Shown piece by piece: positions 54,918-64,000 of a stretch of DNA of 64,000 nt. The stretch spans positions 186,001-250,000 of the forward strand of contig NZ_NPKO01000003.1 of assembly GCF_008329605.1 (NCBI RefSeq). The letters run 5' to 3'. Under the pieces are notes generated by a model. It ran no database searches and was not told the origin of the DNA. It saw nothing but the letters and a program-made list of their open reading frames with translations. Positions within the stretch are counted from its first letter, which is position 1; every line of letters starts with the position of its first letter. The DNA is from Mycolicibacterium sp. P9-64. Lineage in GTDB: Bacteria > Actinomycetota > Actinomycetes > Mycobacteriales > Mycobacteriaceae. The position numbers and the translations under genes were made by a program.

Positions 54918-54949
54918 ACTACATCCTGTAGTTGCGGGTCCTTTACGAT
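54918..54949 (+). promoter_or_regulatory. ctaA promoter with ACTACA/TGTAGT operator
   Basis: Perfect repeat ACTACA-TCC-TGTAGT at 54918-54932 covers the -35 position of a promoter whose -10 is TACGAT (54944-54949), exactly six bases before the ctaA GTG. TACTACA/TGTAGTA arms resemble operators of BlaI/CopY-type repressors (from memory). The same CTACTACA octamer occurs at ctaB. Confidence 0.6.
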
Positions 54950-54955
54950 CGGTCG

Positions 54956-55924
54956 GTGCCCGTCGGACGGTTCTTGCTGCGACTGGTCGACGTGCTGCCC
55001 ATGCCGAGCCTGCGGACGCAGCGATTGGTGGCCCTCGCGGTCGTCCTGACCCAGGGCGGCATCGCCGTCACCGGTGCCATCGTCCGCGTCACCGCGTCGG
55101 GTCTCGGCTGCCCGACCTGGCCGCAGTGCTTCCCCGGCAGCTTCACCCCCGTCCCCCACGCCGAAGTCGCCGTCGTGCACCAGGTGGTCGAGTTCGGCAA
55201 CCGGATGATCACCTTCCTCGTCGTGCTCACCGCGGCCCTTGCGGTGCTCGTGGTGACCCGTGCCCGCCGCCGCCGCGAGGTGCTGGTCTACGCATGGTTG
55301 ATGCCTGCCTCGACGATCGTGCAGGCCGTCATCGGCGGGATCACGGTGCTCACGGGCTTGCTGTGGTGGACGGTCGCGATCCATCTGGTGGCGTCGATGA
55401 CGATGGTCTGGCTTGCGGTGCTGCTGTACTACGAAGTTGGTGAACCCGACGACGGCGTCGCTCCGCTCGTCCCGACGCCCGTGGTGCCAAAACCGTTGCG
55501 GCAATTGACCGCGTTGACGGCCGTCGTGCTGGCCGCGCAACTGGTCAGCGGCACCCTGGTGACGGGGGCAGGCCCACACGCCGGCGACAAGAGCGTCGAG
55601 CAGCCGGTGCCGCGGCTGCAGGTCGAGATCACCACGCTGGTGCACCTGCACTCGTCGTTGCTGGTGGCCTACCTGGCACTGATCGTCGGACTGGGCTTCG
55701 CCCTGATCGCGGTGCGCGCGCCCAAGCCCGTGGTGCTGCGCCTGTGGGTGTTGCTGGTGCTGGTGTGTGCGCAGGGCTTGGTTGGCACGGTGCAGTTCTT
55801 CACCGGCGTACCCGCGGCGCTGGTCGCCGTGCACGTCGCGGGCGCCGCCGCGTGCACCGCCGCCACCGCGGCGCTATGGGCTTCGATGCGACAGCGGGCC
55901 GAGCCCGAGCCGGTCGAGGGCTGA
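54956..55924 (+). CDS. ctaA: Heme A synthase (CtaA)
   Basis: Membrane monooxygenase that converts heme O to heme A for cytochrome aa3 oxidase. Eight helices; conserved histidines at HQVVEFGNR, HLVASMTM, HLHSSLL and AVHVAG. Cysteine pair GCPTWPQC (about residues 50-57) in the first loop. 322 residues. I choose GTG 54956 (MPVGRFLLRLVDVLPMPSLR), which matches the M. tuberculosis N-terminus, over TTG 54932 lying in the operator. A -10 exactly six bases upstream implies a leaderless mRNA. Overlaps the convergent ATP-grasp gene by 51 bp. Counterpart of Rv1456c. Confidence 0.94.
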   Translation: MPVGRFLLRLVDVLPMPSLRTQRLVALAVVLTQGGIAVTGAIVRVTASGLGCPTWPQCFPGSFTPVPHAEVAVVHQVVEFGNRMITFLVVLTAALAVLVVTRARRRREVLVYAWLMPASTIVQAVIGGITVLTGLLWWTVAIHLVASMTMVWLAVLLYYEVGEPDDGVAPLVPTPVVPKPLRQLTALTAVVLAAQLVSGTLVTGAGPHAGDKSVEQPVPRLQVEITTLVHLHSSLLVAYLALIVGLGFALIAVRAPKPVVLRLWVLLVLVCAQGLVGTVQFFTGVPAALVAVHVAGAAACTAATAALWASMRQRAEPEPVEG

Positions 55925-56812
55925 CTCGACCCCCAGGGCGAATTCGCGCTGCTGCCTGGCGCGGTCGGCGTCACCGAGCTGCCGCCAGCCGAGGGACGGC
56001 TCGACCAACTCCAGTTCCAGCAGCCGGGGATCCTCGCGGCCCCCGATGACGTCTACCCGGGCGTAGAGGAACTCCGAGGGCGCGATGCCGAGGTGCGCCC
56101 CTGCGGCCGCCAGCGCGGCGTTGCCGACGTCCCACAGCTCGAAGTCGGGCTCTGCCGATCGCAGCGACTCCTCGGCGTACGTGCCCGAGTCGTCGAAGTC
56201 GGGCTGCTGTCCCGGCGGCGGCAGGATGGGCCCCTTGGTGAACGCGTGGGACTGCTCGCCTGCGAGGAACACCATCGCCGTCTCGCCGTCGGCGATCCGT
56301 GGGTCGTAGGGCTGCACCAGCACGGTGCGCCCGGCATCCTGCAGTGTCGCCGCGTGCTCGCGTGCCGCGCCGGGATCGGTGAACCGCTGCGCACCAACCG
56401 ATCCCGCACCGACCGCGGGCTTCACGACGACCTCGCCACCGTCCAGGCTCAGCGTGTCGCCGGGAGCGAAGAACTGGCTGGGCACGGTAGGCACCCCGGC
56501 CGCGGCCAGATCGGCCAGGTAGCGCTTGTCGGTGTTCCAGGCCACCACGTCGGGTGCGTTCAGCACGTTGGGCACCCGCCGCGTCCAGGCGAGGAACTCG
56601 TCGAGCCGGTCGATGTAGTCCCACGTCGCGCGCAGCACCACGAGGTCGGCGCGCTCCGTCTCGGGATCGTCCCAGGCCAGCCAGTGGGCGTGCAGGCCGC
56701 GTGAGCGCAGTGCCGCCACCAGGCCCGCGTCGTCGCCGTCACCCTCCACGAGAGCGCGGCAACCTGCGAAGACGATGCGTGGATGGCGGACGTCGGGCCT
56801 GGCGAGCTTCAC
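55874..56812 (-). CDS. ATP-grasp fold protein
   Basis: Probable ATP-dependent carboxylate-amine/thiol ligase of 312 residues, substrate unknown. It has an N-terminal alpha/beta domain (RIVFAGCRALVEGDGDD) and an ATP-grasp core: GGEVVVKPAVGAGSVGAQRF (lysine and Gly-rich loop), VLVQPYDPRIADGETAMVFL, and the metal site RVDVIGG then LLELELVEPSLGW. The start is GTG 56812, with TATCAT as a -10 six bases before it (leaderless). The frame stays open far upstream across qor but as antisense. The gene's 3' end overlaps ctaA by 51 bp. Confidence 0.88.
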   Translation of the reverse strand: MKLARPDVRHPRIVFAGCRALVEGDGDDAGLVAALRSRGLHAHWLAWDDPETERADLVVLRATWDYIDRLDEFLAWTRRVPNVLNAPDVVAWNTDKRYLADLAAAGVPTVPSQFFAPGDTLSLDGGEVVVKPAVGAGSVGAQRFTDPGAAREHAATLQDAGRTVLVQPYDPRIADGETAMVFLAGEQSHAFTKGPILPPPGQQPDFDDSGTYAEESLRSAEPDFELWDVGNAALAAAGAHLGIAPSEFLYARVDVIGGREDPRLLELELVEPSLGWRQLGDADRARQQREFALGVESALDRLGLGPLSHRSP

Positions 56813-56818
56813 CTTGGA

Positions 56819-56824
56819 ATGATA
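56819..56824 (-). promoter_or_regulatory. -10 box of the ATP-grasp gene inside the 18-bp divergent gap
   Basis: TATCAT on the minus strand, followed by six bases and the GTG start. The entire gap between the two divergent starts (56812 and 56831) is 18 bp, so this promoter abuts the qor start. Confidence 0.55.
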
Positions 56825-56830
56825 GGTCGT

Positions 56831-57817
56831 ATGTACGTCATCGAAGTCAGCGAAACAGGCGGTCCCGAAGTCCTCAACTACGTCGAACGCCCGGAGCCCT
56901 CCCCCGGCCCCGGCCAGGTGCTGATCAAGGCGGAGGCGATCGGCGTCAACTTCATCGACACCTACTTCCGCACGGGTCTGTACCCGCGGCCGACACCCTT
57001 CGTGGTCGGGACCGAGGTGTGTGGAACCATCGCCGCGGTCGGTGAGGACGTCGCGGCACTGAGCGTCGGCGACCGCGTCGTCACTGCACAGGCCGATGGT
57101 GGCTACGCTGAATTCTGCTTGGCACCTGCCGATTTCGTGGCCTACGTGCCCGACGCCGTGCCTGCCGACGTGGCGGCCTCGGCGCTGCTGAAGGGTATGA
57201 CCGCCCACTACCTCATCAAGTCCACCTACCCCGTGCAGCAGGGCGACGACGTCCTCCTGCACGCCGGGGCTGGCGGCGTCGGTCTGATCCTGACGCAGTG
57301 GGCCACCAGCCTGGCGGTGCGCGTGATCACCACGGTGTCGACGCGCGAGAAGGCCGAGTTGTCGCGCAAGGCCGGTGCCGTCGAGGTGCTCGACTACCCC
57401 AGCCAGGCCGAAGGGGGCGCGGCTGAGTTCGGTGCCAAGATCCGTGAGCTCACGGGCGGCCACGGGGTGGCCGCGGTGTACGACGGGGTTGGCGCGTCGA
57501 CGTTCGACGCCAGCCTGGCCAGCCTGGCCATACGCGGCACGCTGGCCCTGTTCGGCGCAGCGAGCGGGCCGGTGCCGCCGGTCGATCCGCAGCGGCTCAA
57601 TGCGGCGGGCTCCGTCTTCCTGACCCGGCCGACGTTGGCGCACCACACCCGTACCGCCGACGAGTTCGGCTGGCGCGCGGGTGAACTGCTCGACGCGATC
57701 TCGCAGGGCACCATCGACGTCACGGTGAGCAACCGGTACCCGCTGTCGGACGCCGCCGACGCGCACCGCGACCTGGAGGGCCGCAAGACCGTCGGCTCGG
57801 TGGTGCTGGTGCCCTGA
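56831..57817 (+). CDS. qor: NADPH:quinone oxidoreductase (zeta-crystallin type)
   Basis: Zinc-free medium-chain dehydrogenase/reductase of 328 residues. Starts MYVIEVSETGGPEVLNYVER, which fixes ATG 56831 as in Rv1454c; the frame opens 16 codons earlier but that region is upstream of the conserved N-terminus. NADPH-binding LHAGAGGVGLILTQWA, substrate region NFIDTYFRTGLYPRPTPFVV. No structural zinc cysteines. Reduces quinones by one or two electrons. Confidence 0.95.
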   Translation: MYVIEVSETGGPEVLNYVERPEPSPGPGQVLIKAEAIGVNFIDTYFRTGLYPRPTPFVVGTEVCGTIAAVGEDVAALSVGDRVVTAQADGGYAEFCLAPADFVAYVPDAVPADVAASALLKGMTAHYLIKSTYPVQQGDDVLLHAGAGGVGLILTQWATSLAVRVITTVSTREKAELSRKAGAVEVLDYPSQAEGGAAEFGAKIRELTGGHGVAAVYDGVGASTFDASLASLAIRGTLALFGAASGPVPPVDPQRLNAAGSVFLTRPTLAHHTRTADEFGWRAGELLDAISQGTIDVTVSNRYPLSDAADAHRDLEGRKTVGSVVLVP

Positions 57818-57845
57818 GAACGGGCCCCGCTCTAACCTTGTCGAC

Positions 57846-58277
57846 GTGGCCGAGGACCTGATCGTGTCGCGGGCCATCGTGGTTCCCGCGTCCGAGTTGA
57901 GCGAACGCTTCTCCAGGTCCTCGGGTCCAGGCGGGCAGGGCGTCAACACGGCGGACAGCCGCGTCGAGCTGTCGTTCGACGTGGCCCGTTCGCCTGCGGT
58001 GCCGGAGTGGTTGCGCCCGCGGATGCTCCGTCGACTCGAGGGGCGGCTCTCGGATGGCGTCCTGAGGGTGACGGCAAGTGAGCATCGTGCGCAGCTGCAG
58101 AACCGCAGCTCCGCCCGTGAGCGGATGGCGCGCCTGCTTCGTGACGCCGCGGCCGCACCTCCGCCGATTCGTCGGCCGACGAAGCCGACGAGGGGCTCGA
58201 AAGAGCGCCGGATCGAGGACAAGAAGCGGCGTGGTCAGACCAAGCTCGGCAGGCGCGGGCGCTGGGACGCGAGCTAG
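57846..58277 (+). CDS. arfB: Peptidyl-tRNA hydrolase ArfB (ICT1/YaeJ family), ribosome rescue
   Basis: Releases nascent peptides on stalled ribosomes. The GGQ motif is in SSGPGGQGVNTADSRVELSF (about residues 25-45), and a basic C-terminal tail (GSKERRIEDKKRRGQTKLGR) would insert into the mRNA channel. 143 residues. GTG 57846, with TAACCT seven bases upstream as a possible -10 (leaderless). Runs 28 bp after qor. Confidence 0.93.
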   Translation: MAEDLIVSRAIVVPASELSERFSRSSGPGGQGVNTADSRVELSFDVARSPAVPEWLRPRMLRRLEGRLSDGVLRVTASEHRAQLQNRSSARERMARLLRDAAAAPPPIRRPTKPTRGSKERRIEDKKRRGQTKLGRRGRWDAS

Positions 58278-58281
58278 CGGG

Positions 58282-59211
58282 TTAGTGCAGCAGCGTCGGC
58301 AGGGCCAGCGCCGAGTCGACCGCCAGAGCGCAGAACACCACGGCCAGGTAGTTGTTGGACTGCAGGAACAGCCGCAGCGGCTTCACGGGCTCGCCGCGCT
58401 TGACCCCTGAGTACAGCTGGTGAGCCATCACCAGGAACCACGCGCCTGCCAGCAGCGCGACCGACGCGTACAGCCAGCCGGTCACCAATGCCAGCACGAG
58501 GGTGGTCAGCACGGTCAGCCAGGTGTAGATCAGGATCTGCTTGGTGACCTGCCGCTCGGTGGCGACCGTCGGCAGCATCGGCACGCCTGCCGCCTTGTAG
58601 TCGTCCTTGTAGCGCATCGCCAGTGCCCAGGTATGCGGCGGCGTCCAGAAGAAGATGACCCCGAACATCACGAGAGCGGGCCACTGGATGGTCCCCGTCA
58701 CCGCGGACCAAGCAATCATCACCGGCATGCAGCCCGCCGCGCCGCCCCACACCACGTTCTGCGAGGTGCGGCGCTTCAGCAGCAGGGTGTACACGAAGAC
58801 GTAGAACAGGATCGTGGCGACGGCCAACAGACCCGAAAGCAGGTTGGTGGTCCACCACAGCCAGGCGAACGATCCGACGGACAGCAGCAGGCCGAAGATC
58901 AGCGCGTGCCGCGTGGGCACGGACTCACGCGCCAGCGGCCGCCGGGCGGTCCGCTTCATCACCTTGTCGATGTCGGCGTCGGCGACACAGTTCAGCGTGT
59001 TGGCACCCGCTGCGGCCAGCAGACCGCCGACCAGGGTATTGAGAATCAGCAGCGGGTTGACCGTGCCGCGATCAGCCAGCAGCATCGCCGGGATGGCGGT
59101 GACGAGCAACAGCTCGATCACCCGCGGCTTCGTCAGCGCGATATACGCCAACAGGGTGTTGCCGGTGCGGCCAGGCGCCTCGTGAAAAAAACGGCGCTCG
59201 CGAATGCTCAC
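58282..59211 (-). CDS. ctaB: Protoheme IX farnesyltransferase (heme O synthase, CtaB)
   Basis: UbiA-family membrane prenyltransferase that attaches farnesyl to heme B, giving heme O, the substrate of CtaA. Aspartate-rich motif [20 protein letters not shown]; second motif [13 protein letters not shown]. About nine helices, 309 residues. GTG 59211 has GGAG eight bases upstream. Convergent with arfB, divergent from tkt. Counterpart of Rv1451. Confidence 0.95.
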   Translation of the reverse strand: MSIRERRFFHEAPGRTGNTLLAYIALTKPRVIELLLVTAIPAMLLADRGTVNPLLILNTLVGGLLAAAGANTLNCVADADIDKVMKRTARRPLARESVPTRHALIFGLLLSVGSFAWLWWTTNLLSGLLAVATILFYVFVYTLLLKRRTSQNVVWGGAAGCMPVMIAWSAVTGTIQWPALVMFGVIFFWTPPHTWALAMRYKDDYKAAGVPMLPTVATERQVTKQILIYTWLTVLTTLVLALVTGWLYASVALLAGAWFLVMAHQLYSGVKRGEPVKPLRLFLQSNNYLAVVFCALAVDSALALPTLLH

Positions 59212-59249
59212 GCAGTTGTCTCCTCGGTGGTTCGCGGCAGCGCGCAGCT

Positions 59250-59270
59250 TCTACTACAGACGATGGTAGA
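59250..59270 (-). promoter_or_regulatory. ctaB promoter region with imperfect CTACTACA repeat
   Basis: Imperfect palindrome with arms TCTAC (59250-59254) and GTAGA (59266-59270) and the octamer CTACTACA (59251-59258) shared with ctaA. On the minus strand TACCAT (59268-59263) fits a -10, so a regulator here would block ctaB. Weaker than the ctaA site. Confidence 0.4.
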
Positions 59271-59407
59271 CCGCGCTCGGGCCCATCCAACAACTCAGGG
59301 TCGGTTCGGGTGAACGCCCGGCCAACTTGACCAATGCGGTCTGCAGCGCCGCAGCGTTCCGCACTAGGGTATTGAAGGACCAACCTGCCGACCCGAGGGG
59401 TTAATAA

Positions 59408-61501
59408 GTGACCACAGTGGAACAGATCTCCGCCCTCACCCGCCCCAACCATCCTGACGATTGGAGCGACGTCGACTCGGTCGCCGTCGATACCGTTCGG
59501 GTGCTTGCCGCCGATGCCGTGCAGAAGGTCGGGAACGGGCATCCGGGCACGGCGATGAGCCTGGCGCCACTGGCGTACACGCTGTTCCAGCGCCAGATGC
59601 GCCACGACCCGAGCGATCAGCACTGGCTGGGCCGCGACCGCTTCGTGCTGTCTTGCGGGCACTCCAGCCTGACCCTCTACATCCAGCTCTACCTCGGCGG
59701 TTTCGGCCTCGAGCTCGCCGACATCGAGGCTCTGCGCACGTGGGGCAGCAAGACGCCAGGGCACCCTGAGTTCCGGCACACGGCGGGCGTGGAGATCACC
59801 ACGGGACCGCTCGGCCAGGGCCTCGCATCGGCAGTCGGAATGGCGATGGCATCGCGCTACGAGCGCGGCCTGTTCGATCCCGACGCCGCACCCGGCACCA
59901 GCCCGTTCGACCACTTCATCTACGTCATCGCCTCCGATGGCGACATCGAGGAAGGGGTGACCAGCGAGGCGTCCTCACTCGCGGGCACCCAGGAACTCGG
60001 CAATCTGATCGTGTTCTACGACCACAACCAGATCTCGATCGAGCACGACACCAACATCGCGCTCTCCGAAGACGTTCCGGCGCGCTACCGGGCGTACGGC
60101 TGGCACGTCCAGGAAGTCGAGGGCGGCGAGAACGTCGTCGGCATCGAAGAAGCCATCGAGGCGGCCAAGGCCGTCACCGACAAGCCGTCGTTCATCTCGG
60201 TGCGCACGATCATCGGCTACCCCGCGCCAACCAAGATGAACACCGGCGGCGTGCATGGCTCCGCGCTGGGCGACGAAGAGGTCGCCGCCACCAAGCGCGT
60301 CCTGGGCTTCGATCCCGACAAGACCTTCGAGGTGCGCGACGAGGTCATCGAGCACACCCGCAAGCTGGTCGACCGCGGTCACGAGGCCCACGAGAAGTGG
60401 CAGGGCGGGTTCGACGAGTGGGCCGCCCGCGAGCCGGAGCGCAAGAAGCTGCTCGACCGTCTGCTGGCCCAGGAATTGCCAGAAGGCTGGGACGCCGACC
60501 TGACCCACTGGGAGCCGGGTTCCAAGGCACTGGCCACCCGCGCCGCGTTCGGCAAGGTGCTCAACGACGTTGCACCCAAGCTGCCCGAACTGTGGGGCGG
60601 CTCAGCCGATCTCGCGGGGAGCAACAACACCACGATCGAGGGTGTGAAGTCCTTCGGCCCGCCGTCGATCTCGACGTCGGATTACACCGCGGACCCGTAC
60701 GGCCGGGTGCTGCACTTCGGCATCCGCGAACACGCCATGGGCTCGATCCTGTCGGGCATCGTGCTGCACGGGCCGACCCGCGCCTTCGGCGGCACGTTCC
60801 TGCAGTTCTCGGATTACATGCGGCCCGCGGTGCGGTTGGCGTCGTTGATGGACATCGACACCATCTACATCTGGACGCACGACTCGATCGGACTCGGCGA
60901 GGACGGACCCACTCACCAGCCGATCGAGCACCTGGCGGCGCTTCGCGCCATCCCCAACCTCTCGGTGGTGCGACCCGGTGACGCGAACGAGACCGCGTAC
61001 GCGTGGCGGACCATCCTCGCGCGCGGGGCCAGCAGCGGACCTGTCGGTTTCATCCTGACCAGGCAGGGCATCCCGGTGTTGGAGGGCACTGACTCCGACG
61101 GTGTCGCCAAGGGTGGTTACGTGCTCGGCGGCGGCAACCCCGCCAACGACGCCGACGTGATCCTCATCGCCACGGGGTCTGAGCTTCAGCTGGCGGTCGA
61201 GGCACGTAAGCAGTTGGCGGAGAAGGACATCACCGCCTACGTCGTCTCGATGCCGTGCGTGGAGTGGTTCGAGAGCCAACCCAAGGAGTACCGCGACAGC
61301 GTGCTGCCCCCCGAGGTGTCGGCGCGCGTTGCGGTGGAGGCCGGCATCGCACAGAGCTGGCACAAGCTCGTGGGTGACACGGGCGAGATCATCTCGATCG
61401 AGCACTACGGTGCATCGGCCGACGACAAGACGTTGTTCCGTGAGTTCGGCTTCACCGCGGAAGCCGTGGTGGCCGCGGCGGAACGATCGATGGACAACTA
61501 G
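59408..61501 (+). CDS. tkt: Transketolase
   Basis: TPP-dependent transketolase of the non-oxidative pentose phosphate pathway. N-terminus has [23 protein letters not shown]-binding [16 protein letters not shown] to [10 protein letters not shown]-terminal active-site His in [10 protein letters not shown]. 697 residues. GTG 59408 with AGGGG seven bases upstream. First gene of tkt-tal-zwf. The 196-bp gap to ctaB holds the divergent promoters. Counterpart of Rv1449c. Confidence 0.97.
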   Translation: MTTVEQISALTRPNHPDDWSDVDSVAVDTVRVLAADAVQKVGNGHPGTAMSLAPLAYTLFQRQMRHDPSDQHWLGRDRFVLSCGHSSLTLYIQLYLGGFGLELADIEALRTWGSKTPGHPEFRHTAGVEITTGPLGQGLASAVGMAMASRYERGLFDPDAAPGTSPFDHFIYVIASDGDIEEGVTSEASSLAGTQELGNLIVFYDHNQISIEHDTNIALSEDVPARYRAYGWHVQEVEGGENVVGIEEAIEAAKAVTDKPSFISVRTIIGYPAPTKMNTGGVHGSALGDEEVAATKRVLGFDPDKTFEVRDEVIEHTRKLVDRGHEAHEKWQGGFDEWAAREPERKKLLDRLLAQELPEGWDADLTHWEPGSKALATRAAFGKVLNDVAPKLPELWGGSADLAGSNNTTIEGVKSFGPPSISTSDYTADPYGRVLHFGIREHAMGSILSGIVLHGPTRAFGGTFLQFSDYMRPAVRLASLMDIDTIYIWTHDSIGLGEDGPTHQPIEHLAALRAIPNLSVVRPGDANETAYAWRTILARGASSGPVGFILTRQGIPVLEGTDSDGVAKGGYVLGGGNPANDADVILIATGSELQLAVEARKQLAEKDITAYVVSMPCVEWFESQPKEYRDSVLPPEVSARVAVEAGIAQSWHKLVGDTGEIISIEHYGASADDKTLFREFGFTAEAVVAAAERSMDN

Positions 61502-61533
61502 AGCAATCTGACCTATCGAACAAGGAGCACCTC

Positions 61534-62652
61534 ATGACTCAGAACCCGAACCTCGCGGCGCTGAGTGCCGCCGGCGTGTCCGTATGGCTCGACGACCTCT
61601 CGCGTGAGCGTCTGCAGACCGGCAACCTGCAGAATTTGATCGACACCCACAGCGTCGTCGGCGTGACCACCAACCCGTCGATCTTCCAGGCCGCACTGTC
61701 CAAGGGCACCGCCTACGACGCCCAGGTCACCGAGCTGGCAGAGCGCGGCGCCGACGTCGACGCCACCATCCGCACGGTTACCACCGACGACGTCCGCAAC
61801 GCCTGCGACGTCTTCGCCAAGGTCTACGAAGCCTCCGGCGGTGTCGACGGCCGCGTGTCCATCGAGGTCGACCCGCGCCTCGCGCACGACACCGACAAGA
61901 CCATCCTGCAGGCCATCGAGCTGTGGAAGATCGTCGACCGGCCCAACGTGCTGATCAAGATCCCCGCCACCAAGGCCGGTCTGCCGGCGATCACCGCCGT
62001 CATCGCCGAGGGCATCTCGGTCAACGTCACGCTGATCTTCTCCGTCGAGCGCCACGAGGCCGTCATGGACGCCTACCTCGCGGGTCTGGAGAAGGCCAAG
62101 GAGGCCGGCCACGACCTGAAGAAGATCCACTCGGTCGCCTCGTTCTTCGTCTCCCGCGTCGACACCGAGATCGACGCGAGGCTGGAGAAGATCGGCACCG
62201 ACGAGGCTCTTGCGCTGCGCGGCCAGGCCGGTGTGGCCAACGCGCGGCTGGCATACAAGGCCTACGAGGACGTGTTCGTCGGCGGCGCACGATACGAGGT
62301 GCTCAAGGCCGACGGAGGCCGCGTGCAACGCCCGCTGTGGGCATCGACCGGCGTGAAGAACCCCGACTACTCCGACACGCTGTACGTCACCGAGTTGGTG
62401 GCGCCCAACACCGTGAACACGATGCCGGAGAAGACCATGGAGGCCGTCGCCGATCACGGCGTCGTCACCGGTGACACCATCTCGGGCACGGCGGAGGCGG
62501 CGCAGGCGGTCTTCGACAAGCTGGAGGCCATTGGCATCGACCTCACCGACGTCTTCCTGGTTCTGGAGAACGAGGGCGTCGAGAAGTTCGAGAAGTCGTG
62601 GCAGGAGCTGATCGACGCGACCCAGGGTCAGCTCGACGCAGCCGGCAAATGA
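61534..62652 (+). CDS. tal: Transaldolase
   Basis: Pentose phosphate pathway transaldolase, long actinobacterial form (372 residues). Schiff-base lysine in [10 protein letters not shown] (about residue 141). ATG 61534 with AAGGAG six bases upstream, 32 bp after tkt. Its stop overlaps the zwf start (ATGA). Counterpart of Rv1448c. Confidence 0.97.
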   Translation: MTQNPNLAALSAAGVSVWLDDLSRERLQTGNLQNLIDTHSVVGVTTNPSIFQAALSKGTAYDAQVTELAERGADVDATIRTVTTDDVRNACDVFAKVYEASGGVDGRVSIEVDPRLAHDTDKTILQAIELWKIVDRPNVLIKIPATKAGLPAITAVIAEGISVNVTLIFSVERHEAVMDAYLAGLEKAKEAGHDLKKIHSVASFFVSRVDTEIDARLEKIGTDEALALRGQAGVANARLAYKAYEDVFVGGARYEVLKADGGRVQRPLWASTGVKNPDYSDTLYVTELVAPNTVNTMPEKTMEAVADHGVVTGDTISGTAEAAQAVFDKLEAIGIDLTDVFLVLENEGVEKFEKSWQELIDATQGQLDAAGK

Positions 62653-64000
62653 CCGAATCGGCTTCCGGCTGGACCAACCCGCTGCGGGACAAGCGAGACA
62701 AGCGGTTACCCCGCATCGCGGGCCCGTGTGCGGTGGTCATCTTCGGGGTGACTGGCGACCTGGCCACCAAGAAGCTGATGCCGGCGATCTACGACCTCGC
62801 CAATCGCGGGCTGCTTCCGCCAACGTTCTCGTTGGTCGGGTTCGGCCGTAGGGACTGGAGTGATCAGGACTTCGCCGACGTCGTACTCAAGGCCGTGCAG
62901 GGGCACGCGCGCACGCCCTTCCGCCAGGAGGTCTGGGACCGACTGAGTGAAGGCATCCGCTTCGCGCAAGGCGAATTCGACGACGACAAGGCCTTCGAGC
63001 GGTTGTCGGAGACCCTGCAGAAGCTCGACGCCGAGCGCGGGATAGGGGGCAATCACGCCTTCTACCTGTCGATTCCGCCGAAGGCCTTCCCCTCGGTATG
63101 CGAGCAGCTGTTCAAATCCGGGCTGGCCAGACCCGAGGGCGACCGGTGGAGCCGCGTCGTGATCGAGAAGCCGTTCGGCCACGATTTGGACAGCGCCCGC
63201 TCGCTGAACAAGGTGGTCAACAGCGTCTTCCCCGAGACGTCGGTGTTCCGCATCGACCACTACCTCGGCAAGGAGACGGTGCAGAACATCCTTGCGCTGC
63301 GCTTCGCCAACCAGCTTTTCGACCCGATCTGGAATGCGCACTACGTCGACCACGTCCAGATCACCATGGCCGAGGACATCGGCCTCGGCGGGCGCGGCGG
63401 TTACTACGACGGTGTCGGCGCTGCCCGAGACGTCATCCAGAACCACCTCATGCAGCTGCTGGCGCTGACTGCGATGGAAGAGCCGGTCAGCTTCAAGCCA
63501 TCGGAGTTGCAGGCCGAGAAGATCAAGGTACTCTCGGCGACGCAGCTGGTGGAACCGTTGAGCGAGAACACCTCCCGCGGCCAGTACACCGCCGGTTGGC
63601 AGGGTGGCGAGAAGGTGGTCGGGCTGCTCGAGGAGGAGGGTTTCTCGACGACCTCCACCACCGAGACCTTCGCAGCCATCACCCTCGAGGTCGATACCCG
63701 GCGCTGGGCGGGCGTGCCGTTCTATCTGCGGACGGGAAAGCGGTTGGGCCGCAGGGTCACCGAGATCGCGCTGGTCTTCAAGCGTGCTCCGCATCTGCCG
63801 TTCGACGCCACCATGACCGACGAACTCGGCAAGAACGCGTTGGTGATCAGGGTGCAGCCCGACGAGGGCATCACGCTGCGGTTCGGCTCGAAGGTGCCGG
63901 GCCACGCCATGGAGGTCCGCGACGTCAACATGGACTTCTCCTACGGGTCGGCGTTCGCCGAGGACTCTCCGGAGGCCTACGAACGCTTGATCCTCGACGT
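62649..64000 (+). CDS. zwf: Glucose-6-phosphate 1-dehydrogenase, 3' end cut by window edge
   Basis: First enzyme of the oxidative pentose phosphate pathway, making NADPH. Read from ATG 62649, which overlaps the tal stop, to the edge: about 450 codons of an expected 510-515. NADP-binding [11 protein letters not shown] near residue 35, substrate motif [25 protein letters not shown]. Homologue of Zwf2 (Rv1447c); opcA and pgl usually follow. Confidence 0.95.
   Translation, partial: MTESASGWTNPLRDKRDKRLPRIAGPCAVVIFGVTGDLATKKLMPAIYDLANRGLLPPTFSLVGFGRRDWSDQDFADVVLKAVQGHARTPFRQEVWDRLSEGIRFAQGEFDDDKAFERLSETLQKLDAERGIGGNHAFYLSIPPKAFPSVCEQLFKSGLARPEGDRWSRVVIEKPFGHDLDSARSLNKVVNSVFPETSVFRIDHYLGKETVQNILALRFANQLFDPIWNAHYVDHVQITMAEDIGLGGRGGYYDGVGAARDVIQNHLMQLLALTAMEEPVSFKPSELQAEKIKVLSATQLVEPLSENTSRGQYTAGWQGGEKVVGLLEEEGFSTTSTTETFAAITLEVDTRRWAGVPFYLRTGKRLGRRVTEIALVFKRAPHLPFDATMTDELGKNALVIRVQPDEGITLRFGSKVPGHAMEVRDVNMDFSYGSAFAEDSPEAYERLILD

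Noticed and set aside
59183..59190. A-run near the ctaB start as a possible frameshift
   Set aside because: The reading frame is intact and encodes FFHEAPG before the first helix; no sign of disruption.

Overview
The window is high-GC actinobacterial DNA from a mycobacterium, most likely a non-tuberculous one (Mycolicibacterium-type; species not determinable here). The core from about 12.9 to 64 kb follows, in reverse orientation, the M. tuberculosis order Rv1497-Rv1447c: lipL, meaB-mutB-mutA, the Rv1488/Rv1487 SPFH-NfeD pair, hemH-inhA-fabG1, the Rv1481-moxR1-ripB-ripA-Rv1476 cluster, acn-acnR, Rv1473, echA12, the complete suf operon, the mptB cluster, ctaA, qor, ctaB and tkt-tal-zwf. Differences I can see from what I remember of M. 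tuberculosis: no gene between fabG1 and the VWA gene (Rv1482c absent), no fadE15, an intein-free sufB, and extra genes between trxA and suf (flavin oxidoreductase, ECF sigma/anti-sigma, a 208-residue unknown, a MarR-GNAT fusion, a membrane protein).

Region 1 (1-12.2 kb, all minus strand) is a surface-lipid operon: a Mas/Pks5-like reducing type I polyketide synthase, a PapA acyltransferase, a GT1 glycosyltransferase and an MmpL transporter cut by the left edge. Gene content and position match the pks5/papA4/gtf/mmpL12 (lipooligosaccharide-type) neighbourhood. It is preceded by about 0.8 kb of AT-rich, palindrome-containing non-coding DNA (12.2-12.96 kb).

Region 2 (13-27 kb) holds a LipL esterase, a secreted CAP-domain protein, the methylmalonyl-CoA mutase operon with its MeaB chaperone, a TVP38 membrane protein, an SPFH-NfeD pair, a conserved hypothetical, a small membrane protein, and fabG1-inhA-hemH (FAS-II reductases plus ferrochelatase). 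Region 3 (27-33.3 kb) is a cell-envelope cluster: VWA and DUF58 proteins with the MoxR1 ATPase, and the peptidoglycan endopeptidases RipB and RipA behind a palindromic promoter.

Region 4 (33.4-44.4 kb) begins with aconitase and its TetR repressor AcnR, with a clear AcnR operator in the acn promoter, then an ABC-F ATPase, EchA12, thioredoxin, an Old Yellow Enzyme, and a sigma/anti-sigma pair translationally coupled to an unknown protein. Region 5 (44.4-50.7 kb) is sufR-B-D-C-S-U-T, almost every junction overlapping, with an inverted repeat at the sufR start.

Region 6 (50.8-64 kb) carries mptB with an ABC exporter, a LysE-type exporter, heme A synthesis (ctaA, ctaB, each with a CTACTACA-containing repeat at its promoter), an ATP-grasp protein and qor sharing an 18-bp divergent gap, ArfB, and the pentose phosphate operon tkt-tal-zwf, cut by the right edge.

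I see no tRNA, rRNA, insertion sequence, prophage or CRISPR array. The least ordinary material is regulatory DNA (operators and repeats) and the sigma/anti-sigma redox neighbourhood. Comparisons with named genes rest on memory of families and synteny, not on searches.
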